Counted from the stretch's first letter, positions 30,358-40,818 are shown. The stretch is 64,000 nucleotides of DNA from Cryomorphaceae bacterium (GCA_019649675.1 BOWN01000001.1:273979-337978); one strand, 5' to 3'. The notes: generated by a model not told the origin, from the sequence alone. Made by a program: numbers and translations.

Positions 30358-31141
30358 ATGAAGCAAAAGCTTGCTTTTATTCACCCCGATGCAAAAATCG
30401 GTAAGGGTGTCATCATCGAACCATTTACAACAATAAATAAAAATGTTGAAATTGGCGAAGGCACTTGGATCAGTTCTAATGTTACTATTATGGAAGGGGC
30501 TCGTATTGGAAAAAATTGTAAAATTTTCCCTGGTGCAGTTATCTCTGCAATTCCTCAAGATTTAAAATTTGGTGGAGAAGAGAGTCTCGCGCATATCGGT
30601 GATCACACTACAATTAGAGAATGTGTTACGGTCAACCGGGGAACAAGTGCTACAGGAGAAACAATTGTTGGTGACGATTGCCTACTCATGGCATATTCTC
30701 ATGTAGCACATGATTGTATTATTGGAAATCATTGCATCATCGCAAATAATGTAGCAATAGCCGGGCATGTGAAAATAGGAGATTATGCAATTTTAGGTGG
30801 GTCTTTCTGCAGTTCACCAATTTGTTAAAATTGGCGAACATTCTATGATTTCTGGAGGGACAATGATTAGAAAAGATATTCCACCATTTGTCAAAGCAGC
30901 AAAAGATCCTGCTTCATTTGTTGGAATTAACTCAATAGGACTTCAAAGAAGGGGGTTTGAAAAAGATAAAATTTTTCAAATACAAAACATTTATCGTCAC
31001 TTATTCCAGTCTAATAAAAATATTTCTCAAGCTATAAAATCAATTGATATAGAGTTTAATAACTCTGAAGAAAAAGAAAAAATTTTAAGCTTCATTGGAA
31101 CATCAGAAAGAGGTATAATGAAAGGATACTATCACAAATAA
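30358..31141 (+). CDS. lpxA: UDP-N-acetylglucosamine acyltransferase LpxA (one frame break)
   Basis: First enzyme of lipid A synthesis: moves a hydroxyacyl chain from ACP to UDP-GlcNAc. Hexapeptide repeats fill the N-terminal part, the catalytic His is in [13 protein letters not shown], and [11 protein letters not shown]-type [12 protein letters not shown] is present. An extra T near 30801 (GGGTCTTTCTGC for GGGCTTTCTGC) splits the frame between YAILGG and [12 protein letters not shown]; the second part runs to [12 protein letters not shown]. The joined length of about 261 residues is normal. Loss of lpxA would be lethal in most Gram-negative bacteria, so the break is almost certainly a sequence error. 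Confidence 0.94.
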
Positions 31142-31765
31142 GTGTCATTAAATCTTATAAATATTGCTAAAAAGTATAATCGAAACTGGGTATTTCGAAA
31201 TGCATGTTATCAATTTGAAATACCTGGATCTTATGTAATTCATGGACCCAATGGTTCGGGAAAATCTACACTACTTAAAATTCTATCTGGATTTTTAACA
31301 CCTACTGAGGGAGAACTTAAACTCCAAATCAACTCAAATTACATTACCACCGAAAACTGGTCAAATCATATTGCATATGCAGCTCCTTATTACGAATTAA
31401 TTGAAGAAATGTATTTGGAAGAATTTGTTTCGTTTTATATTAAATTTAAACCTCTTCAAAAGGGTGTTTCACAAAACGACCTAATTAAAATCGCATATTT
31501 GGAGGAAGCAAAAGACAAACAAATAAAAAACTTTTCTTCAGGAATGAAGCAAAGATTAAAGTTGTCTCTTGCTTGGCTTAGTGAGGTTTCTATTGTCCTT
31601 TTAGACGAACCATGCTCTAATCTTGATGCAAAAGGTATAGAATGGTATAAAAATTTAGCAAAAGAATATTCTAAAAATAAACTCATCATTGTTTGCTCCA
31701 ATGGTATAGAAGATGAATTTTCTTTCTGCAAAAAAAGCTTAGACATAGGTAACTTAATTAAATAA
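31142..31765 (+). CDS. ABC transporter ATP-binding protein
   Basis: A 207-residue ATPase with Walker A HGPNGSGKSTLLKIL, signature FSSGMKQRLKLSLAW and Walker B VLLDEPCSNLD. It resembles CcmA-like subunits, but no permease is adjacent. The GTG start at 31142 follows the lpxA stop directly (TAAGTG). Genes of this type lie between lpxA and efp in many Bacteroidetes. The cargo is unknown. Confidence 0.85.
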   Translation: MSLNLINIAKKYNRNWVFRNACYQFEIPGSYVIHGPNGSGKSTLLKILSGFLTPTEGELKLQINSNYITTENWSNHIAYAAPYYELIEEMYLEEFVSFYIKFKPLQKGVSQNDLIKIAYLEEAKDKQIKNFSSGMKQRLKLSLAWLSEVSIVLLDEPCSNLDAKGIEWYKNLAKEYSKNKLIIVCSNGIEDEFSFCKKSLDIGNLIK

Positions 31766-31810
31766 TTAGCTCATAAAAAAATTATATCTTGACAAATTAA
31801 ATTTATTCTT

Positions 31811-32377
31811 ATGGCAAGTACTTCAGATATCAAAAACGGCTTGTGTATAAAACACAACAGTGATTTATTTAAAATTATAGAATTTCTACACGTAAAACCG
31901 GGAAAAGGGCCTGCTTTTGTTAGAACAAAACTAAAAAGTTTAACAAACGGAAAAGTGTTAGATAACACATTTCCTTCAGGAACTAAAATTGAAACAGTAA
32001 GGGTAGAGACAAGAAAATACCAGTATTTATATTCTGAAGATAGTGGTTTTCACTTTATGAATACCGACACTTTTGAGCAAATATTTCTTGAAAAAAAAAT
32101 GGTTGGCGGGCATGAATTTATGAAAGAAGGACAAATTGTAGAAGTTGTATTTGATGCTGATGATGAAAATCCACTTACGTGTGATCTACCTTCATCTGTA
32201 GTTCTGGAAATCAAATATACTGAACCAGGCGAAAAAGGCAATACTGCTACAAATGCAACAAAACCAGCAACTGTAGAGACAGGAGCAAATGTAAATGTAC
32301 CCCTCTTTATAAACGAAGGTGATAAAATTAAGATTGACACTGTAAAAGGAACTTATTTAGAGCGCGTTAAATCTTAA
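31811..32377 (+). CDS. efp: Elongation factor P
   Basis: Rescues ribosomes stalled at polyproline. The 188-residue protein has the KOW-like domain with the modification loop HVKPGKGPAFVRTKLK, then OB domains with ETVRVETRKYQYLY and PSSVVLEIKYTEPGEKGNTA, ending in GTYLERVKS. The TonB gene at 49.2 kb contains a run of nine prolines, the type of sequence that needs EF-P. Confidence 0.95.
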   Translation: MASTSDIKNGLCIKHNSDLFKIIEFLHVKPGKGPAFVRTKLKSLTNGKVLDNTFPSGTKIETVRVETRKYQYLYSEDSGFHFMNTDTFEQIFLEKKMVGGHEFMKEGQIVEVVFDADDENPLTCDLPSSVVLEIKYTEPGEKGNTATNATKPATVETGANVNVPLFINEGDKIKIDTVKGTYLERVKS

Positions 32378-32420
32378 ATTGATAAAAGACTCTTAAAAGT
32401 AGGCTATAATACCCTCTTTT

Positions 32421-33887
32421 TCATACTTCAATTTCTTTGTTTTTATGATTTAGATCTAGCACCACAATAAGAGCAATAAAAGCCCAAACAGGAACTGAGG
32501 CCTTATCCATATCTAAAAAATTATTTAAAAGAGCATGACTAAAATATGTAACCAAACCTAAAATACAAGACATTAACATCCACTTTTCTTGTTTGTCTTC
32601 TAACTTTGGATACAAGACAATAGCATTAAAAAAAACGGTAATTAAAAATAACAAAAAAACAAAAAGACCAGGCCAACCTGTTTCTGACAAAGCACTTAAA
32701 TACTCACTATGGGCATTACCCATATCACCAGCATTTGTACTTATAACAGTTTTATCATAATAATTTTGATAAGGGGCATAATGAAACTGATAAGTCCCCG
32801 GCCCCCATCCCAAATGAGGACGCTCTTCAAAAAGTCGTATCGCTGACTTCCACCTATTAATACGTTCTAAATTTGACGCGTCTGTAGTCACATTTGACAT
32901 AGACTCTATATGTTCTAAAAAACTATCAGATGAATCCTGACTGTTCTTCTCAAGTACCATTAAAATATCTGTTTGAAATATTAAAACAAAACTCGTCAAA
33001 AAAATAAAAAATGAGAGGAATAAAGAAAAACGTATTCTGAGTTTAATAATAATATAAACACACAATGCCAAAACGCAGCTTAACCAAGCAGCTCTTGTAT
33101 AAGATAATATTAATGCAATAATTAACAATACAAATACAAAAGTATAAACTAATTTGATGGCTTTATTAGCACTGAATTTTGTCAAATAATAAGAAAAAGG
33201 TAAAAGGAGCGCCAAAGCCATACCATATGAAGTGTGATCTTTAAAAAATGGAGACATCACCCAATGCGCTACCTCATGTTCAAACCCCTTAGCTGAATGC
33301 TTAACTATAGAATATAATGCGACCAAGGAAAGACCTGCTAAATAAGCTTTAACAAATCGATGCACATTGGATTTTTTCTGAAACCAAGCATATGCTAAGA
33401 CATAAAAACTGCTAATAAACCATAATCTGGTGGCCAACAATTTTAAAGAGACTAAAGGCATCGAACTGCTTATTGATGTAAACAATAACCAAAATAAATA
33501 AGCACTAATTGAAATTGAAATTGGATGAGCATACAACCCTTTAAAAAGAGCCTTATCACTAATCATCTTAACCCATGCAACAATCATTAAACCGAATAGT
33601 AAAGGCTCTGTTGGCAGAGCCATTTCAACACCTATCGGATTATAAACACCTAATTCTTTTAAGCTTGTAGATAAAGGAGTAAAAAATGCAACTGCAGTCA
33701 ACAGTGTTTCCAAACGTAATAGGGCCAAGGTAATTACCGCTAAAAGTAAAGGAATTAAAACACCCCAATACCGTTCATTAGCAATTAAAAAGGTATTACA
33801 TATAACAAAAGAAACAAGAGTTAATAATAAGAGATATGAACTGTATTTCTTAAGCAAGATCTGAAGTTGATATGGTTTGACGGACAT
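32421..33887 (-). CDS. O-antigen ligase-family membrane protein
   Basis: A 488-residue polytopic membrane protein with about 10-12 helices. The large periplasmic loop contains RINRWKSAIRLFEERPHLGWGPGTYQF and GNAHSEYLSALSETGWPG, the WaaL/Wzy-type motif with the conserved His. It would join O-antigen or other polysaccharide to a carrier, or polymerise it. The start overlaps the upstream Wzz-like gene by 38 bases. Ligase and polymerase cannot be separated from sequence alone. Confidence 0.82.
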   Translation of the reverse strand: MSVKPYQLQILLKKYSSYLLLLTLVSFVICNTFLIANERYWGVLIPLLLAVITLALLRLETLLTAVAFFTPLSTSLKELGVYNPIGVEMALPTEPLLFGLMIVAWVKMISDKALFKGLYAHPISISISAYLFWLLFTSISSSMPLVSLKLLATRLWFISSFYVLAYAWFQKKSNVHRFVKAYLAGLSLVALYSIVKHSAKGFEHEVAHWVMSPFFKDHTSYGMALALLLPFSYYLTKFSANKAIKLVYTFVFVLLIIALILSYTRAAWLSCVLALCVYIIIKLRIRFSLFLSFFIFLTSFVLIFQTDILMVLEKNSQDSSDSFLEHIESMSNVTTDASNLERINRWKSAIRLFEERPHLGWGPGTYQFHYAPYQNYYDKTVISTNAGDMGNAHSEYLSALSETGWPGLFVFLLFLITVFFNAIVLYPKLEDKQEKWMLMSCILGLVTYFSHALLNNFLDMDKASVPVWAFIALIVVLDLNHKNKEIEV

Positions 33888-34860
33888 ACAAAAATAACAG
33901 AGTCAACACAAAAGTTGCCATACCAGACATAAACACAATGAGCCATCTTATAGGATAGGATTTTTTATCAGCAGCAAAAGCTCTATTAATTACAAATCTG
34001 TTTGTGAGCTCTGCATCAAGCTCAACACGAATATTTTCTTTTTCGAGGCGAATTATTTCTAGTTGCTCTTGGACCAATTCTAGCTCTTCAAACAAACGGA
34101 AATAAGAACCTCCATATTGAGCTAAATGACTAAATTCCTTTTTTAATGCTCTAGCTCCTGCTAAATTTCCTTCAGAAAGTGCTTGAGCATAATATTCTGT
34201 TAATCTTTCAGCCTGCAATGAAACATCAAGAACTCCATGGGTGCGTAATACTTCTAATGAATCGTGTATTGAAAACAAACGACTAGTAAGCTCTTCATCT
34301 CTTCGCTCTAAAATAACCACTGCTTGTTCAGCTCGTTCTCTCTTAACACGTTTGACGACCACATCAATTAAATCAACCACGCGATTAGACATAGCAGCTG
34401 CAAGCTCAGGATTCTTATCCAAAACTTCAATCTCAATAGACATCAACTCTGTACGCTTAAAGCTAAAGTGATCATCAAACTCTAAGTTCATCCAGGTTTT
34501 AGCATGTTGATCTTCTGATTTTATATCATAATGTTCAAACAAATTGAATTCTTCAATAATACGATTTTGCATCTCATCTGAATTTAAAATCTGAAGAAGG
34601 CGCTCAGCTTCAAGTTCCTCCCCAAACTCTAAAACATCTTTACGGTATGGATTGTGCTCAACCAGTAATGCTTGAGAAATAGAATTAGTTGTTGTAGGGT
34701 AAATAACAGCAGTAGATTTAAACTTAGGCGTTATAATCAAAGGCGATGAAAAAACTCCAGCTAAAACAGAAGCAACTAAAGTGAAAATCACTAAAGGTTT
34801 CCGCCATTGGTATAAATCTAATATAATATTTCCGGAATTAGATAGAGATGATTTACTCAT
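33850..34860 (-). CDS. Wzz-type chain-length determinant protein
   Basis: A polysaccharide co-polymerase of about 336 residues in the inner membrane. An N-terminal helix (PLVIFTLVASVLAGVFSS) and a C-terminal one (IRWLIVFMSGMATFVLTLLFLYV) flank a periplasmic helical domain rich in coiled coil. SPLIITPKFKSTAVIYPTT is the typical entry into the Wzz domain. I chose ATG 34860, after a TATATTTG -7 box, rather than a start 33 bp upstream. It sets polymer length for the neighbouring ligase/polymerase and flippase. Confidence 0.82.
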   Translation of the reverse strand: MSKSSLSNSGNIILDLYQWRKPLVIFTLVASVLAGVFSSPLIITPKFKSTAVIYPTTTNSISQALLVEHNPYRKDVLEFGEELEAERLLQILNSDEMQNRIIEEFNLFEHYDIKSEDQHAKTWMNLEFDDHFSFKRTELMSIEIEVLDKNPELAAAMSNRVVDLIDVVVKRVKRERAEQAVVILERRDEELTSRLFSIHDSLEVLRTHGVLDVSLQAERLTEYYAQALSEGNLAGARALKKEFSHLAQYGGSYFRLFEELELVQEQLEIIRLEKENIRVELDAELTNRFVINRAFAADKKSYPIRWLIVFMSGMATFVLTLLFLYVRQTISTSDLA

Positions 34861-34882
34861 GGTTATTTTATTTAATTTCAAC

Positions 34883-34890
34883 CAAATATA
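34883..34890 (-). promoter_or_regulatory. -7 box upstream of the Wzz-like gene
   Basis: On the minus strand TATATTTG lies 22 bp before the chosen ATG. No clear -33 element is seen. It overlaps the upstream alternative start, which favours the shorter protein. Confidence 0.4.
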
Positions 34891-34946
34891 CAACTAATCA
34901 ACAGGTTTGCACATTACACAAAAAAGGCTTTACAAACATGCCATTA

Positions 34947-36386
34947 TTAATCATTTCTCACAATATACATCATTCGTTTTATTGGAATCATTCGAATAAA
35001 CAAAGAAAAAACAAAGGAACTGAAAACAAATACAACCATTGCAATAACCCAATTTGAAACATAGGAATAAGAAATATAGGAAATACTTAAAACCCCAAAT
35101 ACAAAAAATAAGAACTGAGTAAAGCCACTAAAAGTCATGCGTATATGAAACTTCTTTTTAGAGACGATAATTTGCACAATAGAAACCATTAGCTGTGTTA
35201 TTAAACTCGCAATAGCCGAGCCTAATGCTTGCCACTTTACAATAAACAAAAAATTTAAACCGATATTAATAACAACTGCAGAACCTGCCAAAAAATTTAA
35301 CACTCTTAAATCGCCATTTGCAGTTAATAAAGTCCCAAAAACGTAAGTAGAAGAAATGCAAACGAAACAAAACATCAATACAGAAAACAAGTGCACAGAT
35401 TGATGACTTAAATCGTGGTATCTCCAATTTAAAATTTCTTCACCAAACTGAAAGCATAAAACACTTAGTATAATTGCCCCAGAAAACATTATCTTAAAAG
35501 AAATATCTATGATCCCATTTAAAACTTGTTTCTCTTTAATCATTTTAGAGAAAATGGGTAACAATAAAACTGAAAACAAATAAGCAACCATATTTCCAGC
35601 TTCAAAAAAACGATAAGCTTGAGCATAATAGCCAGCTTGTCTACTTCCATCTTCAAGCAATTTTTCTAACATGACCGAATCACTTCTATAATAAAAAGTC
35701 ATTAACAAAATTAATAATGCATAGGGGGCACTTTGCTTTATAATAGCAAAAGAAAATAAATGATTGAACTTTATTTTTACAAAAGCCGATTTCTGCCAAA
35801 CCCAAAACAAAGCAATAAATAAGGTAATTGTATAAGAAAGTGTTTGTGTATAAATAAACCATTCTATTTCAAATGGCTGGTCAATCACATTTCCCCACAA
35901 CAATAGCGAACAAAAAAGAATCATTAAAAAACGATCTAAAACTGAAATCACACTATCCTTAACGAACATTTGTATGCCACCCAGGTTAGATCTTAAATAC
36001 AATATAATAGCAACTAAGCCCTGATTAAAGGCTAACAACAATAATAATTTTAAAGCATAATTAGAGTAGCCCCAAATAAAACCAGCACTAATTGTAAAAA
36101 ACACATAACATAAAACAAGAAGGAGCTTTAAACTGAATAGTTTAGAAAAATATTTGGTTAAAAGGTGTTCGTTTTGAGCAACATTTTTAGTGTTAAAATT
36201 ATTGATACCAAAATCAAGAAAAATATTGAAAAGAAAGGAGAAGTTGAATAAACTAAAATAAATACCGTAAGTCTCTGCCCCAACTCTATTAATTATTTCA
36301 GCATCAATCCCAAGTATATAGAAGGGCTTTACTAAAAGGTTCAGAACCAGTAAGAAAAATAAGTTTGTAATAAACTTTTTCTGCAT
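34947..36386 (-). CDS. Polysaccharide flippase (Wzx/MATE-like)
   Basis: About 479 residues with 12-14 hydrophobic segments. The start KFITNLFFLLVLNLLVKPFYILGID and VGAETYGIYFSLFNFSFLFNIFLDFGINNFN are typical of Bacteroidetes lipopolysaccharide flippases. It would move lipid-linked repeat units across the inner membrane. A TTG 33 bp upstream is possible, but ATG 36386 gives the familiar N-terminus. It belongs functionally with the Wzz-like and ligase genes downstream. Confidence 0.82.
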   Translation of the reverse strand: MQKKFITNLFFLLVLNLLVKPFYILGIDAEIINRVGAETYGIYFSLFNFSFLFNIFLDFGINNFNTKNVAQNEHLLTKYFSKLFSLKLLLVLCYVFFTISAGFIWGYSNYALKLLLLLAFNQGLVAIILYLRSNLGGIQMFVKDSVISVLDRFLMILFCSLLLWGNVIDQPFEIEWFIYTQTLSYTITLFIALFWVWQKSAFVKIKFNHLFSFAIIKQSAPYALLILLMTFYYRSDSVMLEKLLEDGSRQAGYYAQAYRFFEAGNMVAYLFSVLLLPIFSKMIKEKQVLNGIIDISFKIMFSGAIILSVLCFQFGEEILNWRYHDLSHQSVHLFSVLMFCFVCISSTYVFGTLLTANGDLRVLNFLAGSAVVINIGLNFLFIVKWQALGSAIASLITQLMVSIVQIIVSKKKFHIRMTFSGFTQFLFFVFGVLSISYISYSYVSNWVIAMVVFVFSSFVFSLFIRMIPIKRMMYIVRND

Positions 36387-36470
36387 GTGAAATTGTAAAT
36401 CTTTATTAGTTAACTTCAAAAAAAGAACATTAGTACTTAATGCGCAACAAAAAACTCTATTTTTGTATGC

Positions 36471-37588
36471 ATGAGAATTGCGGTTAACACACGTCTACTT
36501 CTAAAAGACAAGCTTGAAGGTATTGGCTGGTATACTTATGAAACACTTTCACGAATTGTAAAATCACACCCAGAGCACGAATTTTACTTTTTATTTGACA
36601 GACCCTATTCAAAAGAATTTATATTTGAAAAATGTAAATCCTTTGGTGATAAACCCTCCTTCAAGGCACCCTATTTTATGGTATATTTGGTTTGAGTGGC
36701 GTATTCCAAAATACTTCAAAAATTAATGCTGATGTATTTCTATCGCCTGACGGATTTCTATCTCTTAAGAGTAACATCCCTTCTATTGCAGTTATTCACG
36801 ACATCAACTTTAAGCATCATCCAAAAACCTTAAATTCAGCCATAGAATATTCTACAATTATTTTTTAAAAATACGCCAAAAAAGCAAACCGAATAGTAAC
36901 CGTTTCAAATTATTCAAAACAAGATATTTGTAACTCATATAACATCGATGCGTCCAAAATAGACATCAGCTTAAATGGCGTAAACTCAAATTTCCATCCT
37001 TTAGGATTAGAGGACCAAATTACCACTCGAAATAAATATAGTGACAGTAAAGATTACTTCATTTTTGTAGGCGCACTTCACCCAAGAAAAAATATTTCAA
37101 GACTACTTCTTGCATTTGATGCATTTAAATCTGAATCAAAATCCTCGAATAAGTTACTTATAGTTGGCACTAAAATGTGGTGGAATAATGATCTTAAAAA
37201 ATGCTACGAAAACTTAACACATAAAGGGGATATCATTTTTACGGGAAGAAAAAACACTGAAGAACTTAACCAACTTTATGCTTCAGCACTTGCACTTTGT
37301 TACGTACCATGTTTCGAAGGCTTTGGCATGCCAATTATTGAGGCTATGAAGTGTGCTTGTCCAGTTATCACATCTAACATAACAGCGATGCCTGAGGTAG
37401 CTGGAGATGCTGCATTACTTGTCAATCCATTTGAAATAAAGGAAATAACAGATGCCATGACAAAATTAAATACCAACAGCGAAAAAAGAGCTGAACTTTC
37501 TTCAAGAGGACAAATACACTCTCAGTATTTCAACTGGAATACAACAGCCATAGCCCTATGGGAAAGCATAGAAAAAGTTATGCATTGA
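36471..37588 (+). CDS. Glycosyltransferase family 4 (frame broken)
   Basis: A GT-B glycosyltransferase of about 372 residues. The N-terminus has RIAVNTRLLLKDKLEGIGWYTYETLSRI. The frame changes near 36655 and around 36866, where an in-frame stop appears in a T-run; between them the text continues as IPKYFKKINADVFLSPDGFLSL and IPSIAVIHDINF. The C-terminal domain is clean: YFIFVGALHPRKNISRLLLAFDAF, FTGRKNTEELNQLYASALALCYVPCFEGFGMPIIEAM with the E-x7-E-type donor site. It probably makes the surface polysaccharide handled by the opposite-strand genes. Its stop overlaps the rnhB start (TGATG). Confidence 0.85.
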
Positions 37589-38187
37589 TGTTAGCCTCAT
37601 ACTTACATAAAAACAAAATTGAAGTCGGATGTGATGAGGCAGGTAGAGGTTGTCTTGCTGGTCCGGTTGTAGCTGCTGCAGTTATTTTACCGAAAAACTT
37701 TAAACAGCCCTTACTAAACGATTCTAAACAACTAAACGAAAAAAAGAGGATTTTACTTAGTACTGAAATTAAAGAAAATGCCATAGCCTATGCGATTGGT
37801 ATTGTAGATCATAAGGAAATTGATAAAATAAATATATTAAATGCTTCAATTTTAGCTATGCATAGAGCCCTAGATCAAATTAAAAACCCTTTTGACAGTA
37901 TTTTAGTTGATGGAAATCAGTTCAAAAAATATAATGAAATAGAATACCACTGTATTATTAAGGGTGATGGCAAATACTTAAGTATCGCGGCTGCTTCTGT
38001 ATTAGCAAAAACATATAGAGACGACCTTATGAAAAAACTTCACCTAGAACACCCCCAATATCAATGGGAAAACAACAAAGGTTATCCAACAAAATCTCAT
38101 AGAGTAGTGATTAAAAAAATTGGTATAAGTCAATACCATCGAAAAAGCTTTAAACTACTTCCTGAACAATTAAGCCTAAATATTTAA
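37588..38187 (+). CDS. rnhB: Ribonuclease HII
   Basis: Removes RNA from RNA-DNA hybrids and single ribonucleotides from DNA. The 199-residue protein has the catalytic GCDEAGRGCLAGPV (Asp and Glu), then SILVDGN and a DGKYLSIAAASVLAKTYRD segment. I chose ATG 37588 over a start 30 bp upstream because it overlaps the glycosyltransferase stop and gives a normal N-terminus. Confidence 0.94.
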   Translation: MLASYLHKNKIEVGCDEAGRGCLAGPVVAAAVILPKNFKQPLLNDSKQLNEKKRILLSTEIKENAIAYAIGIVDHKEIDKINILNASILAMHRALDQIKNPFDSILVDGNQFKKYNEIEYHCIIKGDGKYLSIAAASVLAKTYRDDLMKKLHLEHPQYQWENNKGYPTKSHRVVIKKIGISQYHRKSFKLLPEQLSLNI

Positions 38188-38223
38188 TAATAATTATATT
38201 TTTGAAAAGCATAAAATAAAACC

Positions 38224-40818
38224 ATGCATAGGTTATTATACTTATTACTAGTTATTTCTTTTTTTGCTTGTCAAAAAGACAAGCAGCAAACAAGCAACGC
38301 GCTTGATGCCATACCAATTGACGCAGCTTTAATTATAGAAACAAATGATCTAACAAAAAGTTTAAAGGAACTTTCGGGAAGCGCTCCATGGGAGCTATTA
38401 ACAACAGAAACTTCAATAGAATTAAATCAGCAAAAGCTTTTAAGAATTGACTCCGCTCTAACAAAATATGCATCGCACTTAACAAGTATAAATACCTTAC
38501 TCATCTCACTACATTTAACTGGTGCCCAATCTTTAAATTGGCTTGCAACAACATCTTCAGAAGGTCAAGAACACAAATTTCAACTTCTTGAAATAGGACT
38601 TAAAAACTTTGCAAACACAAAAGATCATCCATATAGTAATACAACGATCGTAGAAGTTAATATTGAAAATGATCGCGTATTTTATTGCATGCATATGGGG
38701 CTTTTATTAATAAGCCCAGAAAAAATTCTAATTCAAGATGCCATCAGGCAAATAAAAACTGAAAATAATTTAACAGCAGACAAGTCCTTTCAAAACATCT
38801 ACAACTCATCAAATAAAAAAGAAGACTTTAACCTTTATATAAATTCTAAAAATTTTGATAAAATTAGTTCTGAGATCTTATTACAAAACTCAAACATTCA
38901 AAATCAAGCTGAATGGTTTCAATGGGATGTTGATATATTTAAAAACGGTGTTCTATTTAGTGGTTTAAGTTTAAGTTTTGATTCGCTGGCGCAGGAACTT
39001 CAATTTTTTGAAAATAACCAAGGACACGAATTGATTGCAACATCAATACTTCCAAAAAACACTACGTTTTTTACAAGTAAATGTTTTGAAAACTATAAAC
39101 AATACCAACGTCAGCAAACAAATGGCTTGGTAAAAAAACATCAAAAAAATAAGTATGACAATAAACTAAGCTTATTAAAAAAAGAACATAGAAATGAATT
39201 TGAAAGCTGGATTGACAGTGAAATAACTTGGTTCTTGGTTGAAAATAGTTCGGCATTAAATTCGGGTTTAATACTTCACATAGCTAAAGCTGATAAGCTC
39301 GAAAATTACATTACAACTCATGCTGATTCAATTTTTAACTATCGACAGCAACTGATCTTTAAATGGAGCGAACTTAAATACTTAAGCAAGTTATGTAATA
39401 TGCCAGAAACTGCGAACTATGAGTATGCCAGTATCCTAAACAATCAATTGCTGTTAACAGAAGATGCAACATTAATTAAAAGTATTATAAATGATTTAAA
39501 ATCCGAAAATACTTTAAGTAATTCCTCAGATTTCAAAAACTGCATCGACGAACTTAACTACGATTCAAACTATTTTATTTACTTTCAAAATCAGTCATCA
39601 TGTCAACTGGCTCAAAAGTACCTTCATAAAAACATAACTACTTTCATAGAAAAATATACAGAAGCTTTAAGTCCAATACGGTCTTTTGCTATGCAATTTA
39701 GCCTCAATGGTTCAAATTGCTACTCAAATGCTTACCTACACTTCGACGCCTCAAAAGAAAATCAAACAAGAGCCATTTGGGTAGCACAATTAGAAGCACC
39801 TATTTTATCTGAAATCAGTTTGGTAAAAAACCACTACTCTCAAAAATGGGAAATTGCTGTTCAAGATGAAAACCTTAACCTTTACCTCATTTCTTCAGAG
39901 GGAGAAATTCTATGGAAAAGAAAACTTAAGGAAGCTATTATAGGATCTGTTCGGCAAATAGACTTCTTCAAAAATAATAAACTTCAGCTGTTATTTAACA
40001 CCACGACCAAGCTGTTTTTAATTGATCGAAAAGGGCGAGATGTGGGTAGTTATCCGATGGCATTAAAACAAAAAACAAGCCTACCACTATCGCTTTTCGA
40101 CTACGAAAAAAACCGCAACTACAGAATTCTTCTCTCTTGCGGTAAACACCATTATATGTACGATAAAAATGGAAAAATAATTAACGGTTGGAAATTAACA
40201 CAAACCAAAAGTAAAGCCCTTTATCCAGCAGAACACTTTGTGGTGGGGGGAAGAGACTACATTCTTTTGGCTGAAGAAAATGGAAAGCTAAACATCTTAA
40301 ACCGTCGTGGTGAAACACGTGTTAAAGTGAAAGAAAAAATAGACTTCTCAAGCAACAAAATACAAGTAGTAAAAGGTAAAAGCCTAGCTGAAACACGTAT
40401 TGTTGCCATAGATAAAAAGGGCGCACAACAAAATATTCTTTTTGATGGAAGCATCGATAACAGTATTAAATTTGAGTTTGATCAAAATATCCAATACACC
40501 TATACCAAACTTCATCATATTGTTATTGAAGGTGAAGACCTAAAAGTAAATGGACCTCAAATGAATCTTCTTTATTCTTTTGAAAGTGAAAGCTTGAGTA
40601 CAGCCAAACTCTTTAATGTTGAAAACGAACATTATCTTAGCATCACAAACAAAAATACAGCTGAAGCATATCTGTTTAGAGAACCAAATGAATTGGTAGA
40701 AGGTTTTCCGATGTACGGAAAAACAACCGGAATTACTGAAGATTTAAACCTCGATGGGAAAATTAACTTCATAATAGCAGGTGAATCAGGAACTATATAT
40801 AATTATACTATAGAATAA
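38224..40818 (+). CDS. Large lipoprotein with propeller-like C-terminus, unknown function
   Basis: An 864-residue protein with a lipobox (LVISFFAC, Cys about 16). The N-terminal 500 residues (PIDAALIIETNDLTKSLKEL, LLISPEKILIQDAIRQI) resemble DUF3352-like proteins. The C-terminal part from about residue 530 has repeats such as KWEIAVQDENLNLYLISSEGEILWKR, LFLIDRKGRDVGSYPM, HYMYDKNGKIINGWK and LNILNRRGETRVKVK, the pattern of a beta-propeller with PQQ- or WD-like blades. It ends with NLDGKINFIIAGESGTIYNYTIE. Likely sits at the envelope; partner unknown. The reading frame is intact over 2.6 kb. Confidence 0.75.
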   Translation: MHRLLYLLLVISFFACQKDKQQTSNALDAIPIDAALIIETNDLTKSLKELSGSAPWELLTTETSIELNQQKLLRIDSALTKYASHLTSINTLLISLHLTGAQSLNWLATTSSEGQEHKFQLLEIGLKNFANTKDHPYSNTTIVEVNIENDRVFYCMHMGLLLISPEKILIQDAIRQIKTENNLTADKSFQNIYNSSNKKEDFNLYINSKNFDKISSEILLQNSNIQNQAEWFQWDVDIFKNGVLFSGLSLSFDSLAQELQFFENNQGHELIATSILPKNTTFFTSKCFENYKQYQRQQTNGLVKKHQKNKYDNKLSLLKKEHRNEFESWIDSEITWFLVENSSALNSGLILHIAKADKLENYITTHADSIFNYRQQLIFKWSELKYLSKLCNMPETANYEYASILNNQLLLTEDATLIKSIINDLKSENTLSNSSDFKNCIDELNYDSNYFIYFQNQSSCQLAQKYLHKNITTFIEKYTEALSPIRSFAMQFSLNGSNCYSNAYLHFDASKENQTRAIWVAQLEAPILSEISLVKNHYSQKWEIAVQDENLNLYLISSEGEILWKRKLKEAIIGSVRQIDFFKNNKLQLLFNTTTKLFLIDRKGRDVGSYPMALKQKTSLPLSLFDYEKNRNYRILLSCGKHHYMYDKNGKIINGWKLTQTKSKALYPAEHFVVGGRDYILLAEENGKLNILNRRGETRVKVKEKIDFSSNKIQVVKGKSLAETRIVAIDKKGAQQNILFDGSIDNSIKFEFDQNIQYTYTKLHHIVIEGEDLKVNGPQMNLLYSFESESLSTAKLFNVENEHYLSITNKNTAEAYLFREPNELVEGFPMYGKTTGITEDLNLDGKINFIIAGESGTIYNYTIE

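Noticed and set aside
30780-30830. Two separate genes for lpxA halves
   Set aside because: Together they form one full LpxA of normal length; the extra T explains the split.
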